Of a stretch of 64,000 nucleotides of DNA, positions 1-9,745 are shown in pieces. The notes beneath the pieces are model-generated. The model did not search any database, was not told where the DNA came from, and saw only the letters and a program-made list of their open reading frames with translations. The translations under genes and the position numbers were made by a program. The first letter of the stretch is position 1, and each line of letters opens with the position of its first letter. Origin of the DNA: Nocardioides sp. Root682 (GTDB taxonomy: Bacteria > Actinomycetota > Actinomycetes > Propionibacteriales > Nocardioidaceae); the NCBI RefSeq assembly GCF_001427795.1, contig NZ_LMHJ01000001.1, forward strand, positions 791,773-855,772. Reading direction: 5' to 3'.

Positions 1-1
1 C

Positions 2-737
2 ACGATCCACGGCGACGCTCTGACGATCGCTGGGATCGATGCGGCGGTGAACGCGGTCGCCGAGTCAGCGGAGCTGAAGGCTTTGATGCCCGACGCCACG
101 CTCAATGAACGTCGTGTTGCCGCGATCGCACTCCTCGCCAATCCCGCGGCGCACGTCGACCCCGCCGTCGGTCCGGTGAAGGTCAAGGTGAAGGCCTATC
201 TCCACCTGTACGGCGACTCACCCATCGCACGCCTCGAGGGCCACGGACCGGTCACCACCGACTGGGTGGCACACCAGGTTTCGAGGCTCACTGGCGCTCG
301 CACCTCCCACCGGCGGGACTGTTCAGGTGAAGCCGGTGATCGACCTGAACAACCAGGCCCCGGTCGATGCCTACGAGATCCCATCGAGGATGCGCGAAGC
401 CGTGCACCTGATCCACCCCGGCGACGTCTTCCCCTACGCCGCGAACACCAGCAGGCGGATGGACCTCGACCACGCGATCCCCTACTCCGAGGGCGGACCC
501 ACCGGCGTGGGGAACTTGGGTCCGATGACCCGGACCCATCACCGGATCAAGACCCATACGGGCTGGGAGGTGCGACAACCCTTCCCCGGGATCTGTATTT
601 GGCGAGATCCCTACGGGGCGCACTACCTGGTCGATGCGACCGGCACCCGCAGAGTCACCGGCACCCCCGGCGACCAGAGCCCCACGCCCGCAGAGCTCCA
701 CTTCAGCGAGATCCTCATCAACTACCTCGTCGCCTGA
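2..737 (+). pseudogene. DUF222/HNH endonuclease-family remnant, 5' truncated and frameshifted
   Basis: Bases 2 to about 290 read in one frame as the end of a DUF222 (13E12-repeat-like) domain, including residues RLEGHGPVTTDWVAHQV. The protein then continues in the next frame from about 275-300 to the stop at 735-737 (VKPVIDLNNQAPVDAYEIP, then an HNH core with DLDHAIPY and the NLGPMTRTHHRIKTH stretch). The two halves join in the order normal for the family, so one indel explains the break. The 5' end lies outside the window. These actinobacterial proteins occur in many copies per genome and are probably mobile or selfish nucleases; their role is not established. Programmed frameshifting or a sequencing error cannot be excluded. 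The stop overlaps the 3' end of the convergent TetR gene. Confidence 0.75.
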
Positions 738-1345
738 CCGACCGGTCCGACCGGAGCCACCACGCGCGCCCAGACGAACGTCAGCGTCGAGGCGACCCCT
801 GGGGTCGGGACGCCGGTGTCCACGATGGCGCGCACATCACGCCTCATGGCGTCGAAGGTGGCGCCCACCATGAACTCGGCCAGCGCTGCGACCGACGGTC
901 CCCCGGCGCCTGCGTGCGCGCCCAGGTCGCGGTGCAGACGGTCCGCCGCCCTCGCGGTGAGCTCGTCGACCCACGACCGCACCAGGTCGGCCGCCTCGGC
1001 ATCGACGGCCGAGGCCCGACCCACCGCGTCCAGGAGCCGCGCATGCGTGCGCCACAGCGCGATCGTCGCCTCGAGGGCCTCCGGGATCCCCGCCACCGGA
1101 TCGCCGCCGACGTGGTCGTACCAGGCCGTGGCCACTGCGATGAACTCATCGCGGAGCTCGTCGAGCGCCGCACCGAGGACCGCACCCTTGCTCGCGAAGT
1201 GGAAGTAGAACGCCGGCCGGGTGACCTCCGCGCGACGCGTGATCTCGGCGATGGAGATCTCGTCGTACGACTGCTCCTCGAGCAGGTCGGTCACGACCTC
1301 GAGGATCCGTCGTCGCGTCCGGCCGCCCTTCGTGGTCACGCCCAC
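722..1345 (-). CDS. TetR/AcrR family transcriptional regulator
   Basis: This 207-residue protein has a TetR N-terminal helix-turn-helix: RRRILEVVTDLLEEQSYDEISI leads into the recognition helix EVTRPAFYFHFASK (about residues 12-55). The C-terminal ligand domain is helical and variable. It is divergent from the phosphotransferase gene starting at 1444, with 98 bp between the starts, so it probably represses that gene and possibly itself. AACATA (1371-1376) and TATGTT (1401-1406) form an inverted pair in the spacer that could be part of its operator. The first codon is GTG or ATG-like at 1345; starts a few codons downstream are also possible. The effector cannot be read from sequence. Confidence 0.9.
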   Translation of the reverse strand: MGVTTKGGRTRRRILEVVTDLLEEQSYDEISIAEITRRAEVTRPAFYFHFASKGAVLGAALDELRDEFIAVATAWYDHVGGDPVAGIPEALEATIALWRTHARLLDAVGRASAVDAEAADLVRSWVDELTARAADRLHRDLGAHAGAGGPSVAALAEFMVGATFDAMRRDVRAIVDTGVPTPGVASTLTFVWARVVAPVGPVGQATR

Positions 1346-1377
1346 TGTCTACCGGACCGCACCCCCGAACAACATAA

Positions 1378-1406
1378 TTGACGGGCGTAAATTTCTGTTC
1401 TATGTT
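1378..1406 (+). promoter_or_regulatory. Predicted promoter of the phosphotransferase gene
   Basis: TTGACG at 1378-1383 and TATGTT at 1401-1406 are separated by 17 bp, close to a primary-sigma consensus and uncommon in this GC-rich context. The -10 hexamer is also the right arm of an AACATA...TATGTT inverted repeat (left arm 1371-1376), so a bound repressor would cover the promoter. Confidence 0.6.
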
Positions 1407-1443
1407 TTTGAATCCAACTTCAAGAACAGCCTCAGGAGATCCA

Positions 1444-2592
1444 GTGCTTCCAGAAATCACCGCTCTCAAGGACGCGGCGCTCGGTGCGGCCCCGTGGACC
1501 CCGGGCCAGGCGCGCTACGGCCTCGACTCGCTGCGTCCCGCCGAGTTCACCGCTGCGCTGGCATCAGAAGTGCCCGGCGCCCGGGTCGACGACCTCCGCG
1601 TGGAGATCGACTCCCGCGGCACGACGGACCGCGCACGCATCCACCTGAACTGGAACGAGACCGGCCGCAACGCGGGTCTCCCGGCGACCGCCTTCGCGAA
1701 GGGCACGTCGTCCCAGCTGGCGCCCAGGGTCATCGTCTCCGGGTTCGGGTGCCACACCTACGAGACCCGCTTCTTCGAGCAGATCCACCCCACCCTCGCG
1801 GATCTCACGATCGCGCCGTACGTCACCCGATCAGGATCGGGCGGGCGCTACGTGCTCGCCTTCGAGGACCTCGCCCTCCGTCCGGGCGGCGTGACCTTCT
1901 ACGACGCCGACGACGAGGCGCCCAAGGAGCACGCCGAAGCCGTGGTCGACCTGCTCGCGACGCTGCACGGCAGGTTCTGGCGCTCACCGCGCTTCGAGGG
2001 CGACCTCGCCTGGCTCCAGACCTATGCGAAGCGCCCTGGCGGGCCGTTCATGAAGCGCCTTTTCACGTGGAGCGAGAAGCGGTTCATGGCCCAGGACCGG
2101 ACCGTCCCCGAGTCCGTGCGCCGCCTCACGAAGAAGTACGTGCAGAACCAGCCCGCTCTCACGCGGCTCTGGGAGTCGATGCCGCAGACGCTGTGCCACG
2201 GTGACACCCACCTCGGCAACACCTACGCGAATGCCGACGGGACCGCCGGCATCTACGACTGGCAGGTCTTCCACAAGATGAACGGCCTGCGCGACTTCGC
2301 CTACTTCCTCATGCACTCCATCCCCACCGACCTGCGACGGGCGGAGGAGAAGAACCTGCTGGAGCGGTACCTGCAGGTCCTCGCCGACAGTGGAGCAGGC
2401 AGCGACGTGCCCTCCCTCGCCGAGGCCTGGGACACCTACCGGCTGCTCACCGTCGACGGCTGGATCGCGATCGTCTTCACTCTCGCCGCCGGCAGCATGC
2501 AGCCCGACGACCGGATGGAGGTCACCGCGGTGCGCGCGATCAACACGCTCACCGACCTCGACGTGGAGCAGGCACTCACGGCTGCGCTCTGA
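1444..2592 (+). CDS. APH/choline-kinase-fold phosphotransferase (ecdysteroid-kinase-like)
   Basis: The 382-residue protein carries the Brenner motif CHGDTHLGN and the metal-binding IYDWQ segment of small-molecule kinases of the aminoglycoside phosphotransferase fold. Members of this branch phosphorylate hydroxylated small molecules, including sterols in eukaryotes; the bacterial substrates are unknown. The GTG at 1444 is preferred because AGGAG sits at 1434-1438, five bases upstream; an upstream in-frame start at 1378 would begin inside the promoter. The stop is only 7 bp from the stop of the convergent thiolase-like gene. Its position beside a lipid-catabolic operon makes a hydroxylated lipid or steroid substrate conceivable, but nothing in the sequence proves it. 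Confidence 0.85.
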   Translation: MLPEITALKDAALGAAPWTPGQARYGLDSLRPAEFTAALASEVPGARVDDLRVEIDSRGTTDRARIHLNWNETGRNAGLPATAFAKGTSSQLAPRVIVSGFGCHTYETRFFEQIHPTLADLTIAPYVTRSGSGGRYVLAFEDLALRPGGVTFYDADDEAPKEHAEAVVDLLATLHGRFWRSPRFEGDLAWLQTYAKRPGGPFMKRLFTWSEKRFMAQDRTVPESVRRLTKKYVQNQPALTRLWESMPQTLCHGDTHLGNTYANADGTAGIYDWQVFHKMNGLRDFAYFLMHSIPTDLRRAEEKNLLERYLQVLADSGAGSDVPSLAEAWDTYRLLTVDGWIAIVFTLAAGSMQPDDRMEVTAVRAINTLTDLDVEQALTAAL

Positions 2593-2599
2593 CCCTGCG

Positions 2600-3790
2600 T
2601 CAGCCGCGCTCGTTGCCCACGACGGACACGAACGACACACACCCACCCGGTCGGCCGCCCAGGTTGTGGGTGAGCGCGAGACGGGGGTCGGCGAGCTGCC
2701 GCTCCCCCGCGTCGCCGCGCAGCTGCAGGAAGGCTTCGTAGAGCATCCGCAGCCCGCTCGCGCCGACCGGGTGGCCGAACGACTTCAGGCCACCGTCGAC
2801 GTTGACCGCGAGGCGGCCGTCGGCGTCGAACTCGCCGGCCAGGACGTCCTTCCAGGCCTGACCGCGATCGGCGAACCCGAGGTCCTCCATCAGCACGATC
2901 TCGGTCGGGGTGAAGCAGTCGTGCACCTCGGCGAGCGACAGCTCCGAGCGCGGGTCCGTGATGCCGGCCTGGGCATAGGCGTCCGCGGCGGAGTGCACGA
3001 CCTCCGGGAACGACGTGAAGTCGTACGCCGGGTCCAGACCACCGCGCATCGGGCCGGACGCCAGGGCCAGGGCCTTCACGAAGATCGGGCGATCGGTGTA
3101 GTCGTAGGCGTCCTCGGCCCGGACGATCATCGCGGCCGCGGCACCGTCCGAGACTCCCGAGCAGTCGAAGATGCCGAGGCGACCGGCGACCTTCGGCGCG
3201 CCCTCGATCGTCTCGCGTGACACCTCCTTGCGGAACTGGGCCTTCGGGTTGCGGGCGCCGTTGACGTGGTTCTTCCACGCGACGTGCGTCATCGCCTCCC
3301 GCATCGCAACCGGATCGACGCCGTACTTCGCCGTGTAGGCGGGGTCCAGCAGCGAGAAGGCCGCCGGAGCGGTCAGCGAGAGCTCCGCGGCGGTGCCGTC
3401 GGAGGGCGGGTCGGCGCGCAGGAGCCCCGAGAAACCGGAGTCCTTGAGCTTCTCGACGCCCACGGCCATCACGCGGTCGTAGGCACCCGAAGCCACGGCG
3501 TAGCAGGCGTTGCGGAAGGACTCGGAACCCGTGGCGCAGTAGTTCTCGACGCGGGTGACCGGCTTGTAGTCGATGCCCAGCGGACGGCTCAGGGTCAGGC
3601 CGCTCTGGCCGGAGCCCAGCGTCCCGAGCCACCAGGCGTCGACGTCGTCGCGCTGCACGCCCGCAGACCCGAGCGCCTCCCCCACGGCTTCGAGCAGCAG
3701 GTCGTCGGTCGACGACTCCCAGCGCTCGCCGAACCGGGTGCATCCCATGCCGACGATCGCGACGGCGTCCTTGATCCCCTTGCTGGCCAT
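2600..3790 (-). CDS. SCPx/lipid-transfer-type thiolase-superfamily protein
   Basis: This 396-residue protein belongs to the thiolase-like group that includes SCP-x thiolase and the steroid side-chain aldolase Ltp2. It begins with DAVAIVGMGCTRFGER. It has the nucleophile-type cysteine C85 in ENYCATGSES, a GHPVGASG loop and an HNLGGRPGG C-terminal motif. The start at 3790 shares one base with the stop of the upstream OB-fold gene (TGATG), so the two are translationally coupled. In known systems such thiolase-like proteins act with an OB-fold (DUF35) partner, and here the partner gene is immediately adjacent. It may be a thiolase or a retro-aldolase; the sequence does not decide. It is the last gene of the 14-kb operon. 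Confidence 0.88.
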   Translation of the reverse strand: MASKGIKDAVAIVGMGCTRFGERWESSTDDLLLEAVGEALGSAGVQRDDVDAWWLGTLGSGQSGLTLSRPLGIDYKPVTRVENYCATGSESFRNACYAVASGAYDRVMAVGVEKLKDSGFSGLLRADPPSDGTAAELSLTAPAAFSLLDPAYTAKYGVDPVAMREAMTHVAWKNHVNGARNPKAQFRKEVSRETIEGAPKVAGRLGIFDCSGVSDGAAAAMIVRAEDAYDYTDRPIFVKALALASGPMRGGLDPAYDFTSFPEVVHSAADAYAQAGITDPRSELSLAEVHDCFTPTEIVLMEDLGFADRGQAWKDVLAGEFDADGRLAVNVDGGLKSFGHPVGASGLRMLYEAFLQLRGDAGERQLADPRLALTHNLGGRPGGCVSFVSVVGNERG

Positions 3791-5147
3791 CAGCGCACCC
3801 GCGCCTTCCAGAAGTAGTTGTGCACGGCACCCGCGGTGAACAGCCGGCGGAACACCAGGGAGACCTCGGAGCCGACAGCGACCCGGTCCGGGTCGGCATC
3901 GGCCACCTCGAGGGTCGTGCGGCCGCCGCCTTCGAAGTCGACGACGACGTCGATCACGGGTGGCGACGGCGAGAAGGCCAGCCGGTCGATCGTGAACGTC
4001 GCCACCGTTCCGGTGTGATCGGCGAGCGAGAGGTCCTCCATCGCGTCGACGGCGCTGCACGACCGACACACCCGCAACGGGGGCACATGGACGAAGCCGC
4101 ACTCGACGCATCGGGTGCCTGCGAAGCCGAACTTCCACGCACCGGCGCGGGCCGATGGCGGCCCGGCAGGACGATCGGGCTCGGGACGACGGGGCAGCTC
4201 ACGCTCGAGGAGGCCACGCCAGGAGAGGTACGTCGGGTAGGGAATCGCGCGTCCGGCGCCGAGCTGGTCCGCGACGGAACGCGTAGGGCGACGGCCCGCG
4301 AGCAGGTCGGTCGTGCGCAGCAGCAGGCCGTCGCAGCCGTCGACGGCCGAGAGCACGAGCACGGTCTCTCCCGGACCCGCGACGTCGAGGACCGCAGCCA
4401 GGCCGAGCAGCGGATCGGCGGCCCCGGAGAACCCGATCGGCGAAGCACCCGAGGACAGCGCGCCCTTGACCAGAGCCCCGGCCCGCTTGGTGATTCCGGA
4501 GTTCCCGCTGGTGACGACGACGTGGTCGGCCTCCGCGAGACCGGCCCCGTCGAGCAGCCGCGCGGCCACCCCACGGACCAGGTCGGCGTACTGCTCGAAG
4601 CCGAAGCGCTCCTCCCACTGCTCCCCGGTCGTACGCTGCGGGTCACGCCAGCGGTCCAGCACCTCGAGGGTCTCGCTCGCGACGCCGAGCACCTCGGCGA
4701 TCGCGTCGCCCTCACCGAACAGCAAGGCTGCCGCTCCGTCGCCGCCCGCCTTCTCGTCGGCGGAACCAGGCTTGCCGATCCGGACGTCAGCGGCGACCAC
4801 CAGACCGCCCGAGGCCAAAGCGGCCCGGGTGGCGGCGAAGGTGGACCGGGCCGAACCGACCAGGTCCGCAGCGGGCACCACTGAGGGCAGGCGCAGCGCG
4901 GCGTGCACCGCGGACGCGTTCGTCTTGTCGAGGTACGGCGGCGAGGAGCTCGCCCACCACAGTGCCCCGGGCGCGGCGCCTTCAGGGACCACGGTTCGCG
5001 CGGCTTCCACGGCCATCGTCGTCGCGTCCTCGTCGAACGAGGCGACGACACGCGTCCCGCGGACCCCGCTGTCGCTCCCCAGCCGGTACGACGGCAGGTA
5101 GGCGCCGTAGCCGAGCAGACCGATCGCACCGCCCATCGAAGCGCCGC

Positions 5148-5151
<4 letters not shown>
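3790..5151 (-). CDS. HMG-CoA-synthase-like protein fused to zinc ribbon and OB-fold (DUF35) domain
   Basis: Residues 1 to about 330 resemble the HMG-CoA synthase/KAS III fold (IGLLGYGAYLPSYRL, LFGEGDAIAEVLG). Four cysteines at about 348, 351, 362 and 365 form a zinc ribbon, and the remainder to 453 is the acyl-CoA-associated OB-fold (VATFTIDRLAFSPSPP). Where HMG-CoA synthases carry the catalytic cysteine, this protein reads GSARSTF (about 99-105), so the canonical chemistry looks absent. The start at 5151 overlaps the thiolase stop as ATGA; the stop abuts the SCPx-type gene. It is probably a scaffold or altered enzyme that feeds an acyl-CoA to the neighbouring thiolase-like protein. Confidence 0.82.
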
Positions 5152-6368
<1,217 letters not shown>

Positions 6369-6377
6369 GAGTGGCTC

Positions 6378-7637
6378 CTAGGCCGATGCCAACACGCCGT
6401 CGGCGCGGGCATCGAGCTCTGCTCGGTGGGACGGGTCGGCGACGGCGATCATCCGCTCGACCCGCTGACTCAGGGTGGCGCCGCGCAGGTCGGCGACGCC
6501 GTGGTCGGTCACGATGACGAGGCCCTCGGACCGCGGCGTGGAGACCGGTCCGGACAAACGGCTGACGATCCGGCTGACATCCCCAGCTCGGCCGCGAACA
6601 ACGGACGGCAACGCCACGACAGGGACTCCTCCAGCAGATCGGTCGGCGCCACGGAGGAAGTCCACCGCGCCACCCACCGCGCCGACGTACCGTCCGCCGG
6701 CGAGCTCGGAGTTGACCTGCCCGGTGAGGTCGACCTCGATGGCCGAGTTGATCGCGACGAGCTGGTGCGAGGCGGCCAGCACAGCCGGGTCATGGGTGTA
6801 GGCGGTCGGCCGGAGCTCGACTGCCGGATTGCGATGCGCCCAGCGGAACAGCTCCCGGGTGCCGCCGAAGAGTCCGGCGACCGCGACGCCCGCGTCGGAC
6901 GACTTGCGCGATCCGTTGGCAACGCCGGCTTCGACCAGGCGCATCGCGGTGTCGTTGATGATGCCCGAATGGATGCCGAGGTCGCGGTGTCCGAACAGCT
7001 CCGCGAGGACTGCCTCCGGAAGGGCCCCGATCCCGAACTGGAGGGTGGCACCGTCCGGCACGAGCCCAGCCACCCGGCGGGCAACGGCCCGCGTGTCGTC
7101 GCCGACCGCCGGTGTGGGCAGCTCGCCCGGTGCCCGGGACGTGTGGATCGCTGCGGTCCACTGGTCGGGGGTGAGTGTCCGGGCACCGAAGGTGAACGGC
7201 ACCTGGTCGTTGATCTCGGCGATCACCACCCGCGCGGTGTCGATCGCTGCGGAGAAGTAGTCGTCACCCAGGCCGAGGCTGTGTCGCCCCTGCTCGTCGG
7301 GAGGCGAGACCTGGACGAGCACGACGTCGCAGTGGAAGTCGCCCCCCGACAGCAACGACGGCAATGTCGAGTAGTGCACCGGCCAGATCTCCAGCCGCTC
7401 GGCGGCGTGCAGCCGCGCGTTGCTCCCGGCGCCGCAGTACGAGTGCACGGTCAACGAGTCCGGGACGGTGTCCACCGTCAACGCCGACTGAGCCGGGATG
7501 CCGACGAAGCAGCGCAGCCCACCGATCTTGTCGGCCTGCTGCACGAGGAGCTCGACGAGCGTGGTCGGCTCGGCGCACGTCTGGCCCCAGGTGATGGTGT
7601 CACCGGGCCGGACGTGCTGCGCCAGGTCGATCGTCAC
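6378..7637 (-). CDS. Acetyl-CoA hydrolase/4-hydroxybutyrate CoA-transferase family protein
   Basis: The 419-residue protein matches the family I acyl-CoA transferases and hydrolases. The motif INSAIEVDLTGQVNSE contains the glutamate expected to form the glutamyl-CoA intermediate, followed by a GAVGGAVDFLRGA loop. The GTG at 7637 gives a GTGA overlap with the 73-residue gene upstream, matching the style of this operon, and removes an unlikely Arg/Ala-rich extension. It could recycle CoA by moving it from acetyl- or succinyl-CoA to a pathway acid, complementing the two ligases; donor and acceptor are unknown. Confidence 0.88.
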   Translation of the reverse strand: MTIDLAQHVRPGDTITWGQTCAEPTTLVELLVQQADKIGGLRCFVGIPAQSALTVDTVPDSLTVHSYCGAGSNARLHAAERLEIWPVHYSTLPSLLSGGDFHCDVVLVQVSPPDEQGRHSLGLGDDYFSAAIDTARVVIAEINDQVPFTFGARTLTPDQWTAAIHTSRAPGELPTPAVGDDTRAVARRVAGLVPDGATLQFGIGALPEAVLAELFGHRDLGIHSGIINDTAMRLVEAGVANGSRKSSDAGVAVAGLFGGTRELFRWAHRNPAVELRPTAYTHDPAVLAASHQLVAINSAIEVDLTGQVNSELAGGRYVGAVGGAVDFLRGADRSAGGVPVVALPSVVRGRAGDVSRIVSRLSGPVSTPRSEGLVIVTDHGVADLRGATLSQRVERMIAVADPSHRAELDARADGVLASA

Positions 7638-7855
7638 CCACGCCACCGCTCGTGCGACGGATCGAGCAGCTGGGTCAGGTGCCCGTCCGCCAGCCACACC
7701 AGCGACTCCAGCTCGAGGGCGTCGAGGAACCGGACCCGGCCCGTGCGCAGGTCCTCGACCCGCAACCGTACGGAGTTCCCGGTCTCGTCGAGCTTGACCG
7801 CCACGGAGGCGAACTCGCTCTCGATGACCTGGCCGGCAGGGTGGATCTCGGTCAT
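7634..7855 (-). CDS. Small conserved protein of Rieske oxygenase clusters
   Basis: A 73-residue protein (MTEIHPAGQVIESEFASVAV..., with LRTGRVRFLDALELESLVWL in the middle) lies between the oxygenase beta subunit and the CoA-transferase, and its stop overlaps the latter's GTG. It has no nucleotide-binding motif, membrane segment or cysteines. From memory, similar 70-80 residue ORFs beside actinobacterial ring-hydroxylating dioxygenases are labelled dihydrodiol dehydrogenase in databases, but the size and lack of a Rossmann motif make that function implausible. A role as an accessory subunit of the oxygenase is more likely, as inference. Confidence 0.7.
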   Translation of the reverse strand: MTEIHPAGQVIESEFASVAVKLDETGNSVRLRVEDLRTGRVRFLDALELESLVWLADGHLTQLLDPSHERWRG

Positions 7856-7865
7856 GGCAGATGCC

Positions 7866-8435
7866 TCAGATCAGGAAGCCGAGCGTGGGCACGGCTTGTT
7901 CGTTGTCGACGAGGACGACCTTCTTGTAGGCGAGCCGGATCTGCCCGTCGACCCGACGCAGGCGGTACGTCGTACGACCGCCCCACAGGGTGTTGCCGCG
8001 CGGGCGCGACTCGAAGGCCAGCACGTTGGCGCCGATCTCGATGTCGACCCCGCCCTCGGCGTTCGCGCGCCCGCCGAGGAGCTCGACGTTGCCGATGATC
8101 CGGCGCAGGTTGGACGGCGGTGCCTGCGCATAGCGCTTGCCCGTCTTGACCTGCTTCATCCGCGTGGAGATCCGGTTGCGGTTGTCGAAGATGATCGACA
8201 CGGTCGCGCGCGGGTGGTCACCCTCGCCGTCCACCGGGACCCAGTAGATCGCGTCGTCGGTCCACAGCGCCTCCCAGCCGTCGTAGTCGTTCTCGTCGGC
8301 GAGCCGCGCCTCGCGGTAGAGGAATTGTTCGACTTCCCGGGCCTCCCACCCGTCCGGGACGTCGAGCAGCTCCGTGCCGTTGTCGGGCCGCGGCGGCAGC
8401 ACCGCGTCGCCGGTCTTCTCCGTCATGACGCTCAT
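7866..8435 (-). CDS. Aromatic-ring-hydroxylating dioxygenase, beta subunit
   Basis: The 189-residue protein has the NTF2-like fold typical of oxygenase small subunits: an EVEQFLYREARLADENDYDGW start, the YWVP strand and the conserved FDNRNRISTRMKQV segment. The beta subunit is structural in alpha3beta3 oxygenases. The start at 8435 shares one base with the alpha-subunit stop (TGATG), ensuring equimolar translation. An ATG three codons in is an alternative start. Confidence 0.92.
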   Translation of the reverse strand: MSVMTEKTGDAVLPPRPDNGTELLDVPDGWEAREVEQFLYREARLADENDYDGWEALWTDDAIYWVPVDGEGDHPRATVSIIFDNRNRISTRMKQVKTGKRYAQAPPSNLRRIIGNVELLGGRANAEGGVDIEIGANVLAFESRPRGNTLWGGRTTYRLRRVDGQIRLAYKKVVLVDNEQAVPTLGFLI

Positions 8436-9745
8436 CAGTCCTCGTGCCCTTCATCGGGTGCCGTCATCAGCGACTTGTAGTGGTTCCAGAACCCGCGCAT
8501 GCCGGTCTCGTCGGTGGCGGAGCCGATGGTGAAGCCGTTCTCGTCGACGCTCTCGCGCAGCAGACCGCGACGGACGTCGAGCCACTCCGGGTCGGCCATC
8601 TCGACGCCTCGCTGGTTGCGCTCGTACATCTCGGTGTCGTCGGCGAGCAGCATGCCGGCCGGACCGACCGAGCCGATCGACTGCGACACCATCCGCTGGT
8701 TGAGCTCGCGGCCGCCGTCGAACTGCACAGCCGTCGCGTACTGCACGCACTCGCCAACGGCGACGGGCTGGATGTTGAAGACCTGGATCTCGGCGATGAA
8801 AAGGTTCGGGAAGATCATCACGTGGGGCGCGCCCTCGATCATCCGGCGCTCGGCGTCCTCGCCGTACGCCTCGTTCATCGCCTCCACGTAGTTCGACACC
8901 CGCTCGGGCGTCGTACCGAACCAGCGCATCGGCTCGGCGAAGCCACGGAACTCCGGTCGCAGGTCGTTCTCACTGTGGCCGTCGCCGAGGTTGCGGGTCA
9001 CGGCCGTCGAGTTGTCGCTGTAGAGCGCACCGATCGGGCTGCCCGTGACGCCGAAGATCGAGCCGTGCACGAACTGCGGGTGGTAGCCGTCGGTCTCGTT
9101 CTCGGCGAGGAACTTCCAGTTGGAGCGGGTCTTGTGGCGCAACCAGCCGGCGTCGAGCGACACCTTGCCCTCGGGCGAGAGGCCCACGAGTCGGTCGATC
9201 TCCCCCTTCGCGGCACCGAGGTGGTCCTCGAGGCTCTGGCCCTCGGCGGCGAGGCTGCCGAAGACGAAGCCCTGGTACGACGCCACGCGGGCCACCTTGC
9301 CCATGCCGAGCTCGAGCTTGTTCTTGCCGCCGTACCCCTTGTTGTAGGGGTAACCGAGCAGCTCGCCGGTGTTCCGGTAGGTCCAGCCGTGGTACGGGCA
9401 GCGGAACGAGCTGGAGTTGCCTGCCTTGTCGTCGCAGACCTGCAGACCGCGGTGGGCGCACCGGTTGATGAGCAGGTGCACCTCGCCCTCCTTGTCGCGA
9501 GTCATCACGACGTCCTGGTCGGCCAGCTGCTTGCGCACGTAGTCGTTGGGCTGCGGCACCTCGCTCTCGTGACCGACGAAGACCCAGGTCTTGTGCCAGA
9601 TCTTGCGCAGCTCCTCGGCGAAGATCGACGGGTCGGTGTAGAGCGTGCCGTGCACCCGGGCCGGCTGGATCAGCCGGTCGTACCGGCTGCCGCCTTCCCG
9701 GACCTCGACCTCGACATCAGAAGGGGACGGGACCACAGCGGTCAT
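8435..9745 (-). CDS. Aromatic-ring-hydroxylating dioxygenase, Rieske alpha subunit
   Basis: This 436-residue oxygenase large subunit has a complete Rieske centre (C96-x-H98 and C116-x2-H119 in CPYHGW). Its mononuclear iron ligands H222 and H227 lie in a D-G-Y-H-x4-H motif, with D219 as the electron-bridging aspartate. It would dihydroxylate or monohydroxylate a ring using electrons from a ferredoxin and reductase, but neither is encoded nearby, so they must come from elsewhere. The start is preceded by AAGGAG and overlaps the ligase stop as ATGA. Sitting between acyl-CoA ligases and a CoA-transferase, it may act on a carboxylic acid or its CoA ester. Confidence 0.95.
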   Translation of the reverse strand: MTAVVPSPSDVEVEVREGGSRYDRLIQPARVHGTLYTDPSIFAEELRKIWHKTWVFVGHESEVPQPNDYVRKQLADQDVVMTRDKEGEVHLLINRCAHRGLQVCDDKAGNSSSFRCPYHGWTYRNTGELLGYPYNKGYGGKNKLELGMGKVARVASYQGFVFGSLAAEGQSLEDHLGAAKGEIDRLVGLSPEGKVSLDAGWLRHKTRSNWKFLAENETDGYHPQFVHGSIFGVTGSPIGALYSDNSTAVTRNLGDGHSENDLRPEFRGFAEPMRWFGTTPERVSNYVEAMNEAYGEDAERRMIEGAPHVMIFPNLFIAEIQVFNIQPVAVGECVQYATAVQFDGGRELNQRMVSQSIGSVGPAGMLLADDTEMYERNQRGVEMADPEWLDVRRGLLRESVDENGFTIGSATDETGMRGFWNHYKSLMTAPDEGHED

